Of a stretch of 64,000 nucleotides of DNA, positions 45,453-54,291 are shown in pieces. A program made the translations under genes and the position numbers. The stretch is taken from positions 1-64,000 of the forward strand of contig JACRNB010000001.1 of NCBI GenBank assembly GCA_016219425.1, in the 5' to 3' direction. The notes under the pieces are model-generated. The model had not been told where the DNA came from, ran no database searches, and was given only the letters and a program-made list of their open reading frames with translations. Position 1 is the stretch's first letter. Each line of letters begins with the position of its first letter. The stretch is from Betaproteobacteria bacterium. GTDB taxonomy: Bacteria; Pseudomonadota; Gammaproteobacteria; Burkholderiales; Thiobacillaceae.

Positions 45453-46822
45453 ATGCCGCCTCCGCCGGAGGCGTAGTTCTCGAAGCGCGTGTACTCGCCC
45501 AGGAAGGTGAGCCGCACCATGCCGATGGGGCCGTTCCGCTGCTTGCCGATGATGATCTCGGCGGTGCCCTTGTCCGGGCTGTCCTGGTTGTAAACCTCGT
45601 CGCGATAGATGAACAGGATCACGTCTGCATCCTGTTCTATCGCACCACTTTCTCTGAGGTCCGACATCACCGGGCGCTTGTTGGGGCGCTGTTCCAGGCC
45701 GCGGTTGAGCTGCGACAGGGCGATCACCGGGACGTGCAGTTCCTTGGCCAGGCCCTTGAGCGAGCGCGAAATGTCGGAGATTTCGGTGGCGCGGTTCTCG
45801 CCGTTGCCGCTGCCGGACATGAGTTGCAGGTAGTCGATCACGATCAGGCCCAGCGGCTTGCCGTCCTTGCATTGGCGCGCCAGGCGGCGGGCGCGGGCGC
45901 GCACCTCCATGGCGGTGAGGCCGGGCGATTCGTCGATGTACATGGGCGCTTCGTTCAGCCGCCCCAGGGCGTGCGTGAGGCGCGGCCAGTCGTCGTCGCT
46001 GATGCGACCGGTGCGCAGCTTGTGCTGGTCGAGCTTGCCCACCGAGCCCAGGGTCCGCATCACCAGTTGGGTCGCGCCCATTTCCATACTGAACACGGCC
46101 ACCGAGTGACCGCTTTCCAGCGCCACGGTCTCGGCAATGTTGAGGCTGAAGGCGGTCTTGCCCATGGATGGCCTGCCCGCGACGATGATGAGGTCGCCCG
46201 GTTGCAGGCCGGAGGTCTTGGTGTCCAGGTCGGAGAAGCCGGTGGCGATGCCGGTGACTTCACTCGGGTTGTCGCGGTTGTAGAGCTCGTCGATGCGGGT
46301 CACCACTTCCTGCAACAGCGGCTGCATCTCCTTGAAGCCCTGGGTGGTCTTGGCCCCGGCTTCCTTGATCTCGAATACGCGCGCCTCGGCCTCGTCCAGG
46401 ATCTGGGTGGCGGCGCGCCCGCCGGGGTTGTAGGCGGATTCGGCGATCTCGCCGCTCACCTCCACCAGTTTTCGCAGCACTGCGCGTTCGCGCACGATCT
46501 CGGCATAGCGGCGGATGTTGGCGGCGGTGGGGGTGTTCTGCGCCAGGGCAGCCAGGTAGGACAGGCCGCCGGCTTCGTCGAGTTTGTTATGCGATTCCAG
46601 CGCTTCCGCCACGGTGACTATGTCGGCGGGCTTGCCGGCTTCGACCAGACGCAGGATCTGCTTCCAGATCAGGCGATGGTCGCTGCGGTAGAAGTGTTCT
46701 TCGTTGACCAGGTCGGCAATGCGCTCCCAGGCCGTGTTCTCCAGCAGCAGGCCGCCCAGCACGGACTGCTCCGCCTCTACGGAGTGAGGCGGCAGCTTGA
46801 AGGCGTCGAGGGAGCTGTCCAT
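45449..46822 (-). CDS. dnaB: Replicative DNA helicase
   Basis: A 457-residue hexameric helicase that unwinds DNA at the replication fork. The N-terminal domain starts with LPPHSVEAEQSVLGGLL near 10. The RecA-like domain has Walker A AGRPSMGKTAFSLN near 203 and DYLQLM near 313. There is no intein. It follows rplI by 88 bp and precedes alr, the common betaproteobacterial order. Its stop codon lies in a palindromic repeat. Confidence 0.97.
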   Translation of the reverse strand: MDSSLDAFKLPPHSVEAEQSVLGGLLLENTAWERIADLVNEEHFYRSDHRLIWKQILRLVEAGKPADIVTVAEALESHNKLDEAGGLSYLAALAQNTPTAANIRRYAEIVRERAVLRKLVEVSGEIAESAYNPGGRAATQILDEAEARVFEIKEAGAKTTQGFKEMQPLLQEVVTRIDELYNRDNPSEVTGIATGFSDLDTKTSGLQPGDLIIVAGRPSMGKTAFSLNIAETVALESGHSVAVFSMEMGATQLVMRTLGSVGKLDQHKLRTGRISDDDWPRLTHALGRLNEAPMYIDESPGLTAMEVRARARRLARQCKDGKPLGLIVIDYLQLMSGSGNGENRATEISDISRSLKGLAKELHVPVIALSQLNRGLEQRPNKRPVMSDLRESGAIEQDADVILFIYRDEVYNQDSPDKGTAEIIIGKQRNGPIGMVRLTFLGEYTRFENYASGGGGM

Positions 46823-46864
46823 GGGGGCGGGGCGGGAGACGGAAGGGGGAGATTCTAAAGACCA

Positions 46865-46884
46865 AGGGCCGCTTGCGCGGCCCT
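46865..46884 (-). terminator. Hairpin between rplI and dnaB
   Basis: The stem AGGGCCGC / GCGGCCCT with a four-base loop is followed on the minus strand by TTGGTCTTT. It may be a weak or partial terminator that lowers dnaB expression relative to the ribosomal genes. Confidence 0.5.
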
Positions 46885-46910
46885 CGTCTTCACTGCGGCG
46901 AGGCGGAAGC

Positions 46911-47360
46911 TCAGGCCGCAGCCACCACCGTGACGGTGATGTCGCAGGTCACGTCGGTATGCAGCGACAAGGTCACGGAGTATTCGCCCAGCGTCTTGAA
47001 CGGGCCGTCGGGCAGGCGCACTTCCGCCTTCACGACTTCGTGGCCCTGGGCGGTCAGCGCCTCGGCGATGTCGGCGTTGCCGACCGAGCCGAACAGGCGT
47101 CCGTCCACACCGGCCTTCTGGCCGATCTTGACGGCAATGCCGGTCAGCTTCTCGGCGCGCGCCTGGGCGGCGGCCAGCTTCTCGCCGGCGATGCGCTCCA
47201 GCTCCACCTTCTTTTCCTGGAAGGCGGCGATGCTGGCGGCGGTGGCGCGGCGCGCCAGGCCCTGGGGGATGAGGAAGTTGCGCGCGTAACCGTGCTTTAC
47301 GTTGACCACGTCACCCAGGTTGCCCAGGTTGGCCACTTTGTCCATCAGGATGATTTCCAT
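46911..47360 (-). CDS. rplI: 50S ribosomal protein L9
   Basis: A 149-residue ribosomal protein. It opens with [19 protein letters not shown] and [17 protein letters not shown] near 23-39, the rRNA-binding N-domain, joined by a long helix to the C-domain. It lies 15 bp after rpsR. Confidence 0.98.
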   Translation of the reverse strand: MEIILMDKVANLGNLGDVVNVKHGYARNFLIPQGLARRATAASIAAFQEKKVELERIAGEKLAAAQARAEKLTGIAVKIGQKAGVDGRLFGSVGNADIAEALTAQGHEVVKAEVRLPDGPFKTLGEYSVTLSLHTDVTCDITVTVVAAA

Positions 47361-47375
47361 GTTCTCGGCTCCCGA

Positions 47376-47648
47376 TCAGGTGTTGTGCAGGTCGGTGTAG
47401 GGCAGCAGGGCCAGGAAACGGGCGCGCTTGATCGCGACCGTGAGCTGACGCTGGTAGCGGGACTTGGTGCCGGTGATGCGGGCGGGGATGATCTTGCCCT
47501 GCTCGTTCACGAACTCCTTCAGTACGTCGATGTCCTTGTAATCCACTTCCTTGACCTTCTCGGCGGTGAAGCGGCAGAACTTGCGACGACGGAACAGCGC
47601 ATTGCCGTTCTGGTTCTTGGGGCGGGGCTTGCGTTTGATGAAAGCCAT
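47376..47648 (-). CDS. rpsR: 30S ribosomal protein S18
   Basis: A 90-residue ribosomal protein that pairs with S6 on 16S r[16 protein letters not shown] near 23 and the C-terminal basic part [20 protein letters not shown] are typical. I chose ATG 47648 (MAFIKRK), with GAGGAG from the end of priB as its SD. Confidence 0.97.
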   Translation of the reverse strand: MAFIKRKPRPKNQNGNALFRRRKFCRFTAEKVKEVDYKDIDVLKEFVNEQGKIIPARITGTKSRYQRQLTVAIKRARFLALLPYTDLHNT

Positions 47649-47652
47649 TTGA

Positions 47653-47943
47653 CTACTCCTCAACAATTCCGAATTCAGTTACATGCAGTTCGAGCTGGTT
47701 CGCGCCCTTGCGGTCGAGAAAGCCGGTGAGCCGTATCGGCCTGCCGGGTTCGACCTTGGCCAGACCTTCGGCGACCGGGCCAAAGGCCGCGATCTCCGTG
47801 TTCAGCGCCACTTCCCGCGCTCTGCCCGCCTCCACCTGGGTGGAACGGTGGCTCACCTGGAGCCGCAGACTGGGCACCCCGGCGGGGGTGCGGCGCAGGA
47901 TCGCGGGCTGGTCCAGCCGGGCGATCAGCTCGAAACGGTTCAG
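47653..47943 (-). CDS. priB: Primosomal replication protein PriB, likely CTG start
   Basis: A 96-residue OB-fold single-strand DNA-binding protein of the replication restart primosome. The reading [20 protein letters not shown] is the family's normal first strand and starts at CTG 47941-47943, which overlaps the rpsF stop (CCTGAACC). No ATG, GTG or TTG opens this part; the first GTG (47875-47877) would remove 22 residues and the first strand. So either CTG is used with coupling to rpsF, or a short form is made. The gene lies between rpsF and rpsR, as in other beta- and gammaproteobacteria. Confidence 0.8.
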   Translation of the reverse strand: MNRFELIARLDQPAILRRTPAGVPSLRLQVSHRSTQVEAGRAREVALNTEIAAFGPVAEGLAKVEPGRPIRLTGFLDRKGANQLELHVTEFGIVEE

Positions 47944-48320
47944 GCGGCGGCCTGTTCGCTGCTGGTCTCGGCGCTTTGCGGCGCCAGAAGATTGCGAGCC
48001 TTTTCACCCTTCATCATGGGCGACGGGCCGGTTTCGGCGCCGTCACGGCTGATGGTGAGGTGGCGCAGGATGGCGTCGTTGAAACGGAAGCCATGCTCCA
48101 GCTCGTTCAGGGTCTCCTGGTCGCACTCGATGTTCATGAGCACATAGTGGGCCTTGTGCATCTTCTGGATGGTGTGGGTCAGTTGCAGACGACCCCAATC
48201 TTCCAGACGGTGGACGAAGCCGTTCTTGCCGGCGACTTGGGACTTGTAACGCTCAACCATCGCGGGCACCTGCTCGCTTTGGTCCGGATGGACGAGGAAA
48301 ACGATCTCGTAATGACGCAT
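47940..48320 (-). CDS. rpsF: 30S ribosomal protein S6
   Basis: A 126-residue ribosomal protein. The start [20 protein letters not shown] and the [13 protein letters not shown] segment near 54 are diagnostic. A C-terminal tail from about 105 on is Ala/Glu-rich. It heads the rpsF-priB-rpsR-rplI-dnaB-alr block. The SD AAGGAG lies six bases before the ATG. An inverted repeat in the leader is listed separately. Confidence 0.97.
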   Translation of the reverse strand: MRHYEIVFLVHPDQSEQVPAMVERYKSQVAGKNGFVHRLEDWGRLQLTHTIQKMHKAHYVLMNIECDQETLNELEHGFRFNDAILRHLTISRDGAETGPSPMMKGEKARNLLAPQSAETSSEQAAA

Positions 48321-48394
48321 GAATGCTCCTTTTGGACTGGGGCCGCCCCGTGCGTCCGGGTGACGGCAAGGATGGAAAAAGACTGCGGAAAAGC

Positions 48395-48433
48395 GTCGAG
48401 CCCGACCGGATGCGACTCCTGGACGGGCTCGAC
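48395..48433 (-). promoter_or_regulatory. Inverted repeat between sco and rpsF
   Basis: Exact 10-base arms GTCGAGCCCG (48395-48404) and CGGGCTCGAC (48424-48433) enclose 19 bases. On the minus strand GCTTTTCC follows, so it could end the sco transcript. It could also be the S6-S18 binding leader that represses rpsF in many bacteria. I cannot decide by eye. Confidence 0.5.
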
Positions 48434-48456
48434 GGGGCGCGAATTTTATTGGGGAA

Positions 48457-49032
48457 TCAGGGAGATAGCAAGGCCGTCAGGTCGTGCGCGATATCGGCGG
48501 CGGGGTGGGCGAAGGGCAGGTAGAGCCGCAGTCGCCCCTGGGGGTCGAGCACATAGCTGCCGGCGGAGTGGTCCACCAGATAGTCGGTGGCGCCCGGTTC
48601 CACATGCTTGCGGTACATCACCTTGAATTCCTGTGCCGCCGCGGCGATTTCCTGCGGTGTGCCGTGGAGGCCCAGGAAGGAGGGGTGAAAGTAGGGGACG
48701 TATTCCTTGAGCAGCGTCGGGGTGTCCCGTTCCGGGTCCACCGAGACAAACAGCACCTGTACGCGGGCGGCGTCTGCCGGCTTCATCTGTTTCATGGCCT
48801 GGGCCATATCCGACAGGGTGGTGGGGCACACATCCGGACAGTGGGTGTAGCCGAAGAACAGCACCACCAGTTTGCCGCGAAAGGTTTCCAGCGAGGCGGG
48901 GCGATCGTTGTGATCCTTGAGGGCCAGATGGCGTCCGAAATCGGCGCCGCTGATGTCTGTGCCTTTGAAGGTCGGGGCCGGTTTGCCGCAGGCGGCGAGC
49001 AGCAGCAGGACTGCGACGAACCAGCGCCGCAT
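48457..49032 (-). CDS. SCO1/SenC-type copper chaperone lipoprotein
   Basis: A 191-residue periplasmic lipoprotein (lipobox LLAAC near 15) with a thioredoxin-like fold. The copper ligands CPDVC near 65-69 and the histidine in VDHSAG near 153 are intact. SCO proteins deliver copper to the CuA site of cytochrome c oxidase. Its upstream region is an exact tandem repeat of 82 bp, and no ordinary SD is seen before the ATG. Confidence 0.93.
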   Translation of the reverse strand: MRRWFVAVLLLLAACGKPAPTFKGTDISGADFGRHLALKDHNDRPASLETFRGKLVVLFFGYTHCPDVCPTTLSDMAQAMKQMKPADAARVQVLFVSVDPERDTPTLLKEYVPYFHPSFLGLHGTPQEIAAAAQEFKVMYRKHVEPGATDYLVDHSAGSYVLDPQGRLRLYLPFAHPAADIAHDLTALLSP

Positions 49033-49033
49033 G

Positions 49034-49197
49034 TCAGTTCCGCCCGGCCGTTCCGAAGGAACTGACCTCCCCCTCGGGGGGAAACGAGCGTAGCGAGCAA
49101 GGGGGCTGTTTCATCTCAGTTCCGCCCGGCCGTTCCGAAGGAACTGACCTCCCCCTCGGGGGGAAACGAGCGTAGCGAGCAAGGGGGCTGTTTCATC
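49034..49197. repeat. Exact tandem repeat, 2 x 82 bp
   Basis: Copies at 49034-49115 and 49116-49197 are the same at every base. Each has two small palindromes: TCAGTTCC with GGAACTGA, and GGGGG/CCCCC arms around AAACGAGCGTAGCGAGC. The pair fills the whole gap between the Rrf2 stop (49198) and the sco start (49032). It belongs to the palindromic-repeat type, not CRISPR, as there are no spacers. Confidence 0.95.
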
Positions 49198-49659
49198 TCA
49201 GGTCAGGGCGGGCAGGGCGGAAGCGGGTAGATCGGCCAGACGGTATTTGCCGGTGACCACGGCCTTGGCCAACTCCTCCAGGTTCATCTGGTTGAGCATC
49301 AGGAGGATCTTCTTTTTTACCGGCGACCACTTGAAGTGCAGGGGGCAGGCGGTGGCGTCGGAGCATTCCTTGAGGCCCAGGATGCAGCTCTTGGTGAAAT
49401 CCGGGCCTTCCGTGAGTTGCAGAACCTGCATGAGGGTGGTGCGGTGCATGCCTTCGCGCAGTCGGAAGCCGCCCAGGCGGCCCCGGAAGGAATCCAGCAG
49501 ACCTTGTTTGCAGAGGTTTTGCAAAATCTTGGCGAGGTAGGCGGCGGGGACGTTGAGGCGTTCCGCAATGTCACGATTCAGCACCGGCTGACCGACCGGC
49601 TGGGTGGCGATGTAGATCAGCGCCTGGACGGCATACTGACTCGTGCGGGAAAGGACCAT
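49198..49659 (-). CDS. Rrf2 family transcriptional regulator with Fe-S cysteines
   Basis: A 153-residue winged-helix regulator. The N-terminal HTH region has MVLSRTSQYAVQALIYIA and LNVPAAYLAKILQNLCKQGLL. Three cysteines at about 92, 99 and 105 (CILGLKECSDATAC) form the usual Fe-S site of Rrf2 proteins such as IscR and NsrR, here with C-x6-C-x5-C spacing. It should sense NO, iron or redox state. It lies upstream of sco, with the tandem repeat between them. Confidence 0.9.
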   Translation of the reverse strand: MVLSRTSQYAVQALIYIATQPVGQPVLNRDIAERLNVPAAYLAKILQNLCKQGLLDSFRGRLGGFRLREGMHRTTLMQVLQLTEGPDFTKSCILGLKECSDATACPLHFKWSPVKKKILLMLNQMNLEELAKAVVTGKYRLADLPASALPALT

Positions 49660-49703
49660 TTCTCACTCCAGGAGATTTTTGTCGGATTATATCGGCTTGA
49701 TTT

Positions 49704-50432
49704 TTATAGGCGAGTCTGATTTTTGCAGTGCGGTAACGGGGGGGTGGGGAGGAGTTTCAGCAGGCGTTTCGGGGCAAAAATCCCGCTTGCACGGGCCGGG
49801 TCCGGGTTGGGCATGGACGGCAGTTCCGCCAGCAGGGGGGCGTCAATTCGCCGGGCCAGGGCGGCCAGGTTTTCGTCGTAGGCCGCCATGTCCGGATCAA
49901 TGCGGTTTGCCACCCAGCCCGCCAGGGTCAGCCCCCGTGCGGCGATGGCTTCCACCGTGAGCAGGGCATGGTTGAGGCAGCCCAGGCGCATTCCCGCCAC
50001 CAGGATGATTGGCAGTCCCAGGGCCTGGGCCAGGTCTGCGGTGTCGCGGGTGGCGGAGAGCGGTACGCGAAACCCGCCCACCCCTTCCACCAGCACCAGG
50101 TCTGCTTGCGCCTGAAGCGCCTCCAGGGCGGCGCGGATGCGGGGAATCTCGATCTCCACCCCTTTGCGTTCTGCGGCGATGTGGGGGGCGATGGCCTCTC
50201 TGAACAGATAGGGGTTCATCCATTCCGCTGCGGCGTCCACATTGGACGCCGCGCGCAACAGGGCCGCATCTTCGTTGATCCAGACGCCGTCCCGCGATTC
50301 CGCCCCGGCGGCCACGGGCTTCATGCCGAGGACGCGCAGGCCCAGGGCGGCGTAGGCCCGCAACAGCGCCGCGGTGACCAGGGTCTTGCCGACGCCGGTA
50401 TCCGTGCCGGTGATGAAGAAGGCGGGGGTCAT
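49704..50432 (-). CDS. bioD: Dethiobiotin synthase
   Basis: A 242-residue ATP-dependent carboxylase that makes dethiobiotin from DAPA and CO2. The P-loop TGTDTGVGKT lies near 8-17; VEGVGGFRVPL near 113 is typical. It is the last gene of the biotin block; its ATG overlaps bioC by 4 bp. bioA, which makes DAPA, is not in the window. Confidence 0.95.
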   Translation of the reverse strand: MTPAFFITGTDTGVGKTLVTAALLRAYAALGLRVLGMKPVAAGAESRDGVWINEDAALLRAASNVDAAAEWMNPYLFREAIAPHIAAERKGVEIEIPRIRAALEALQAQADLVLVEGVGGFRVPLSATRDTADLAQALGLPIILVAGMRLGCLNHALLTVEAIAARGLTLAGWVANRIDPDMAAYDENLAALARRIDAPLLAELPSMPNPDPARASGIFAPKRLLKLLPTPPLPHCKNQTRL

Positions 50433-51310
50433 CGCCCTCTCCGGGCGAATTCGATCACCTGGCTGCCGTCCGCCCGTTTCTGCGGGCCGCTGGCCCAGGC
50501 GTGGCCGTAGACCACTTCGTAGGTGGCCGGGAGCTGGCCGTCGGCGCGGCGGAATCGTTCGTAGTTCTCGCCCAGACGCCGCCAGGCGAGCTTGCCCATG
50601 AGGCCGCGCCGGGGGTTGTCCAGCACCGTATGGGCGCCGATGCCGCGCAGGTCGGCGAACAGGTCGGCCAGGTCGCCGTAGGTGAGGGTGAGGGTCTCCA
50701 TCTCCATCACCGGGCCGCCGAAACCGGCTTGCACCAGGGCGTCGCCCACGTCATGCATGTCGATGAAGCGGTTGACGCGGGCGTGGCCGTCCACCCCGGC
50801 GCTGGCGGCGCGCAGTTCCTTGAGGGTGTCGGGGCCGAAGCTGGCGAACAGGAACAGGCCGCCGGGCTTGAGTACGCGCCGCGCCTCGCGGAAGGCGCTG
50901 TCCAGATTCGCCCATTGCAGGGCGAGGCTGGACCAGATCATGTCCACGCTGTGGTGCGCCAGGGGGAGGCGTTCGAGGTCGGCGCAGATCGCCGTGAGGC
51001 GGGGGGGCGTGAGACGTGCAAGCAGCTTGCGCCAGCCTTTGGGGCCGTGCTGGCGCAGGGTTTCGCGCAGCATGGCGGGGGCCAGGTCCAGGGCGATGAC
51101 GCTGGATTTCGGGTAGCGCGCCCGCAGCAGGGGGATGCCGTAGCCGGTGCCGCAGCCGGCGTCGAGGATCAGGTCGGGTTCGATCTTCATGCCGTCCAGG
51201 TGCTCGTCCAGGCGGTGCGCGATCTCGCGTTGCAGGAAGGCGGAGGCGTCGTAGCCGGGGGCGGCGCGGTCGAAGGCCAGTCGGATGGCGCGTTTGGCGG
51301 AGTCAGCCAT
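50429..51310 (-). CDS. bioC: Malonyl-ACP O-methyltransferase
   Basis: A 293-residue SAM methyltransferase that masks malonyl-ACP as a methyl ester to start pimelate synthesis. RLAFDRAAPGYDASAFLQRE at the start, LDAGCGTGYGIPLL near 48 and DMIWSSLALQWAN near 123 are the BioC signature. It overlaps bioH by 8 bp upstream and bioD by 4 bp downstream. Confidence 0.95.
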   Translation of the reverse strand: MADSAKRAIRLAFDRAAPGYDASAFLQREIAHRLDEHLDGMKIEPDLILDAGCGTGYGIPLLRARYPKSSVIALDLAPAMLRETLRQHGPKGWRKLLARLTPPRLTAICADLERLPLAHHSVDMIWSSLALQWANLDSAFREARRVLKPGGLFLFASFGPDTLKELRAASAGVDGHARVNRFIDMHDVGDALVQAGFGGPVMEMETLTLTYGDLADLFADLRGIGAHTVLDNPRRGLMGKLAWRRLGENYERFRRADGQLPATYEVVYGHAWASGPQKRADGSQVIEFARRGR

Positions 51311-52022
51311 GCAGGAACTCCGTCACCGTCTCCACGAACCAGGCCGGGTGGGAGAGGAAGGGGGCGTGGGAGGCGCGCGGGTGTTCCGCCAGCGCGGCGT
51401 CCGGCAGATAGGCGGCCAGCCAGCGTCCGGCGGCCACGGGGCAGAGGGCGTCGTAGGCGCCATGCACCACCAGGGTGGGGCAGAGCACTGCTTCGAGGAC
51501 GTCGCGCAGGTCCGCCTGTTGCAGCAGGTCCATGCCGGCGGCCAGGGTGTCGGGGCGGGGTTCGTGCGCGAGCACCTTTTCCCGCAGGCGGCTGATGACG
51601 GCACGGGCTTCGTCATCACCGCGCGCTTGCAGGGCGAGGAAGCGTTGCAGGGTGGTCTTGTAGTCCTGGGCCAGGCTTTGCGAGAAGCCGGTCACCACCT
51701 CGGCGTCCAGGCCGTGGCCCCAGCCGGGGCGGTTGACGAAGCAGGGGCTGGCCCCTACCAGCACCAGCCGCCGCACCTTGTCCGGGTGGCGCGCGGCCAG
51801 GGCCAGGGCGGTCATGCCGCCCATCGACCAGCCGATGAGGTCGACGGGGCCGTCGAGGCTGGCGGCCACGGCATCGGCCACGGTTTCCACGGTGTAGGGG
51901 GTGACCGTGGGGGTGGCGCCATAGCCGGGCAGATCGGGGGCGTCGCCCGGCAGGAGCGCGCGGGTCTCGGCCCAGATGCCGCCGTGCAGGCCCCAGCCGT
52001 GGAGGTAGCAGCATTCAGCCAC
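51303..52022 (-). CDS. bioH: Pimeloyl-ACP methyl ester esterase
   Basis: A 239-residue alpha/beta hydrolase that removes the methyl group at the end of pimelate synthesis. The nucleophile serine lies in GWSMGG near 65, the aspartate in HGAYDALCP near 188 and the histidine in RASHAPFLSH near 216. HGWGLHGGIW near 8 forms the oxyanion hole. It overlaps bioF and bioC by 8 bp each. Confidence 0.94.
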   Translation of the reverse strand: MAECCYLHGWGLHGGIWAETRALLPGDAPDLPGYGATPTVTPYTVETVADAVAASLDGPVDLIGWSMGGMTALALAARHPDKVRRLVLVGASPCFVNRPGWGHGLDAEVVTGFSQSLAQDYKTTLQRFLALQARGDDEARAVISRLREKVLAHEPRPDTLAAGMDLLQQADLRDVLEAVLCPTLVVHGAYDALCPVAAGRWLAAYLPDAALAEHPRASHAPFLSHPAWFVETVTEFLHG

Positions 52023-53151
52023 GGGCCAGGTCTCTCAGAGCGGTGAGCAGTTGCTGCACCTCCGCCTCGCTGTGGGCGGCGGAGAGGGAGATGCGCAGCC
52101 GCGCCGTGCCCTCCGGCACCGTGGGGGGGCGGATGGCGGGGATCAGGATGCCGCGCTGTTTCAGGCCTTCCGCCAGGCGCAGGGCATCGTGATTGCCGCC
52201 CACCACCAGGGGCTGGATCGGGGTGTCGGAGGGCATCAGGCTCCAGGGCAGGTCCGCCACGCCGACCTTGAGCTGGGCGATGAGGGTGTTCAGGTGTTCC
52301 CGCCGCCAGCCTTCGGCGGCCATGAGGCGCAGGCTCGCACTCACTGCCGCTGCCAGCAGGGGCGGTTGCGCGGTGGTGTAGATATAGGTGCGAGCGCGGT
52401 TGACCAGCCATTCGATCAGGTCGGCGCTGCCCGCCACGAAGGCCCCGGCGACGCCGGCGGCCTTGCCCAGGGTGGCCATGTAGATGAGGCGGGGGCTGAC
52501 GGAGTGCGGGCGCGCGTCCAGCACGCCGAAGCCGTGGGCGTCGTCCAGGTAGAGCCAGGCATCAAAGCGTTCGGCCAGGTCCATCAGGCCCGCCAGGGGG
52601 GCGAGGTCGCCGTCCATGCTGAACACGGTGTCGCTGGCGATGAGCTTGGTCTGCGCCGTGCTGGCGGCGAGCTGGCGCTCCAGGGTTTGCAGGTCGCAAT
52701 GCGGGTAGCGCGTCAGTTTGGCGCGCGAGAGCACAGCGGCGTCTACCAGCGAGGCATGGTTGAGGCGGTCTTCGAACACCTCGTCGTGGCGGTCGAGCAG
52801 GGCGGGGATCACGCCCAGGTTGGCCATGTAGCCGGTGGAGAACAGCAGCGCGGCGGGCAGGCCGACGCAGGCGGCGAGTTCTTCTTCCGCCTGATGGTGC
52901 AGGCGGTGGTGGCCGGTGAGCAGGTGCGCCGCGCCCGCGCCTACTCCGGCCTCGGCGATGGCGGCCTGGGCGGCGGCGGCGAGGGCAGGGTGGTTGGCCA
53001 GGCCCAGATAGTCGTTGCTGGAGAAGCTGAGATAGTCCGCGCCGTCCACGCGCACACGCACGCCCTGGGGCGTGTCCAGCACGCGACGGCGGCGGCGCAG
53101 GCCGTGGATGTCGAGGTCGGCGAGGGAGGAGGCGAGGGAGGTGGGGGTCAT
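52015..53151 (-). CDS. bioF: 8-amino-7-oxononanoate synthase
   Basis: A 378-residue PLP enzyme that condenses pimeloyl-ACP with alanine. SFSSNDYLGLANHP near 41, DDAHGFGVLD near 198 and the PLP lysine region TLGKAAGVAGAFV near 228 are present. I chose ATG 53151 (MTPTSLASS). A longer reading from 53214 would translate the palindromic repeat upstream and is unlikely. Confidence 0.95.
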   Translation of the reverse strand: MTPTSLASSLADLDIHGLRRRRRVLDTPQGVRVRVDGADYLSFSSNDYLGLANHPALAAAAQAAIAEAGVGAGAAHLLTGHHRLHHQAEEELAACVGLPAALLFSTGYMANLGVIPALLDRHDEVFEDRLNHASLVDAAVLSRAKLTRYPHCDLQTLERQLAASTAQTKLIASDTVFSMDGDLAPLAGLMDLAERFDAWLYLDDAHGFGVLDARPHSVSPRLIYMATLGKAAGVAGAFVAGSADLIEWLVNRARTYIYTTAQPPLLAAAVSASLRLMAAEGWRREHLNTLIAQLKVGVADLPWSLMPSDTPIQPLVVGGNHDALRLAEGLKQRGILIPAIRPPTVPEGTARLRISLSAAHSEAEVQQLLTALRDLARG

Positions 53152-53154
53152 GGT

Positions 53155-53275
53155 GTGAGCGCCCCTCCCCCTCCGGGGGAGGGGCGGGGGGTGAGGGAGC
53201 AGCGGTTCATCCACCGCTCACGCTGCATCCAGCGTGGTTCCCTCACCCCGGCCCTCTCCCGGCGGGAGAGGGGGA
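53155..53275. repeat. Palindromic repeat between bioB and bioF
   Basis: Two GC-rich hairpins lie here: one with CCCCTCCGGGGGAGGGG (about 53163-53180) and one with CCCTCTCCCGGCGGGAGAGGG near 53255-53276. The central part has a third short palindrome (GCGGT..ACCGC). Related sequence lies inside hemW at 29741-29793. Confidence 0.8.
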
Positions 53276-53295
53276 AGGGCCTAATGGGGAAAGGC

Positions 53296-54291
53296 CTAAT
53301 GCGCGCAGCGGCGGCCCTGCACCGGCGCGGTCTTCAGCCCCAGTTTGGCGAACAGGGCTTCGTCGGCGCTGACGTCGGGGTTGCCGGTGGTGAGCAGCTT
53401 GTCGCCGTAGAACACGGAGTTGGCCCCGGCGAGGTAGCACAGCGCCTGGCCCATCTCGCCCAGTTCCTGCCTGCCGGCGGAGAGGCGTACATGCGAGGCG
53501 GGCATCGTGATGCGCGCCACGGCGATGGTGCGCACGAATTCCAGGGGGTCGAGGTCGCCGGCCTTGCCTGCGCCGCACAGGGGAGTGCCCGGCACCTGGA
53601 CCAGCAGGTTGATGGGTACGGATTCCGGTTGCGGGTTCAGGTTGGCCAGTTCCATCACCAGACCGGCGCGCACGCGGCGCGATTCGCCCATGCCGATGAT
53701 GCCGCCGCAGCAGACGTGGATGCCGGCGTCGCGCACGCGCGCCAGGGTGTTCATGCGGTCGTCGTGGGTGTGGGTGGTGATGACCTCGCCGTAGAACTCG
53801 CTGGCGGTGTCGAGGTTGTGGTTGTAGTAGTCCAGGCCGGCATCCTTGAGGCGTTCCGCCTGGCCGGGTTTGAGCATGCCCAGGGTGACGCAGGTTTCCA
53901 TCCCCAGGGCTTTCACTTCCCGCACCATGCTTTCCACGGTTTCCAGGTCTTTTTCCTTGGGGCCGCGCCAGGCGGCGCCCATGCAGAAGCGGGTGGCGCC
54001 GGCGTCCCGGGCGGCGCGGGCGGCGTCCACCACCTCGGCCACATCCAGCATCTTTTCTCGCTCCAGGCCGGTGTCGTGGCGAGCGGACTGGGAGCAGTAG
54101 CCGCAATCCTCGGAACAGCCGCCGGTCTTGATGGAGAGCAAGGTGGAAAGTTGCACCGCGTTGGGGTCGAAGTGCGCGCGATGCACGCTTTGCGCCTGGA
54201 ACAGCAGGTCGTTCAGGGGTAGGGCGAACAGGGCTTCCACCTCGGCGAGCGCCCAGATCTTCCGTGCAATGGGTTGGGAGAGGTCAGTCAT
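53296..54291 (-). CDS. bioB: Biotin synthase
   Basis: A 331-residue radical-SAM enzyme that inserts sulfur into dethiobiotin. The cluster motif [11 protein letters not shown] lies near 61-71, and [13 protein letters not shown] near 158 and the C-terminal [15 protein letters not shown] are typical. I chose ATG 54291, which overlaps the stop of the upstream membrane-protein gene by one base (TGATG). Confidence 0.97.
   Translation of the reverse strand: MTDLSQPIARKIWALAEVEALFALPLNDLLFQAQSVHRAHFDPNAVQLSTLLSIKTGGCSEDCGYCSQSARHDTGLEREKMLDVAEVVDAARAARDAGATRFCMGAAWRGPKEKDLETVESMVREVKALGMETCVTLGMLKPGQAERLKDAGLDYYNHNLDTASEFYGEVITTHTHDDRMNTLARVRDAGIHVCCGGIIGMGESRRVRAGLVMELANLNPQPESVPINLLVQVPGTPLCGAGKAGDLDPLEFVRTIAVARITMPASHVRLSAGRQELGEMGQALCYLAGANSVFYGDKLLTTGNPDVSADEALFAKLGLKTAPVQGRRCAH

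Noticed and set aside
44319-45872. Longer alanine racemase (517 residues)
   Set aside because: The extra part lies within dnaB in another frame; the barrel begins at ATG 45389.
46473-46865. Possible intein in dnaB
   Set aside because: DnaB has the normal length with an unbroken Walker A region, so no intein is present.
49034-49197. CRISPR-like repeat
   Set aside because: Two adjacent exact copies without spacers, and no cas genes nearby; this is a tandem duplication of a palindromic repeat.
52015-53214. Longer BioF starting at 53214
   Set aside because: The added residues would translate a palindromic repeat and are absent from BioF proteins; ATG 53151 fits the family.
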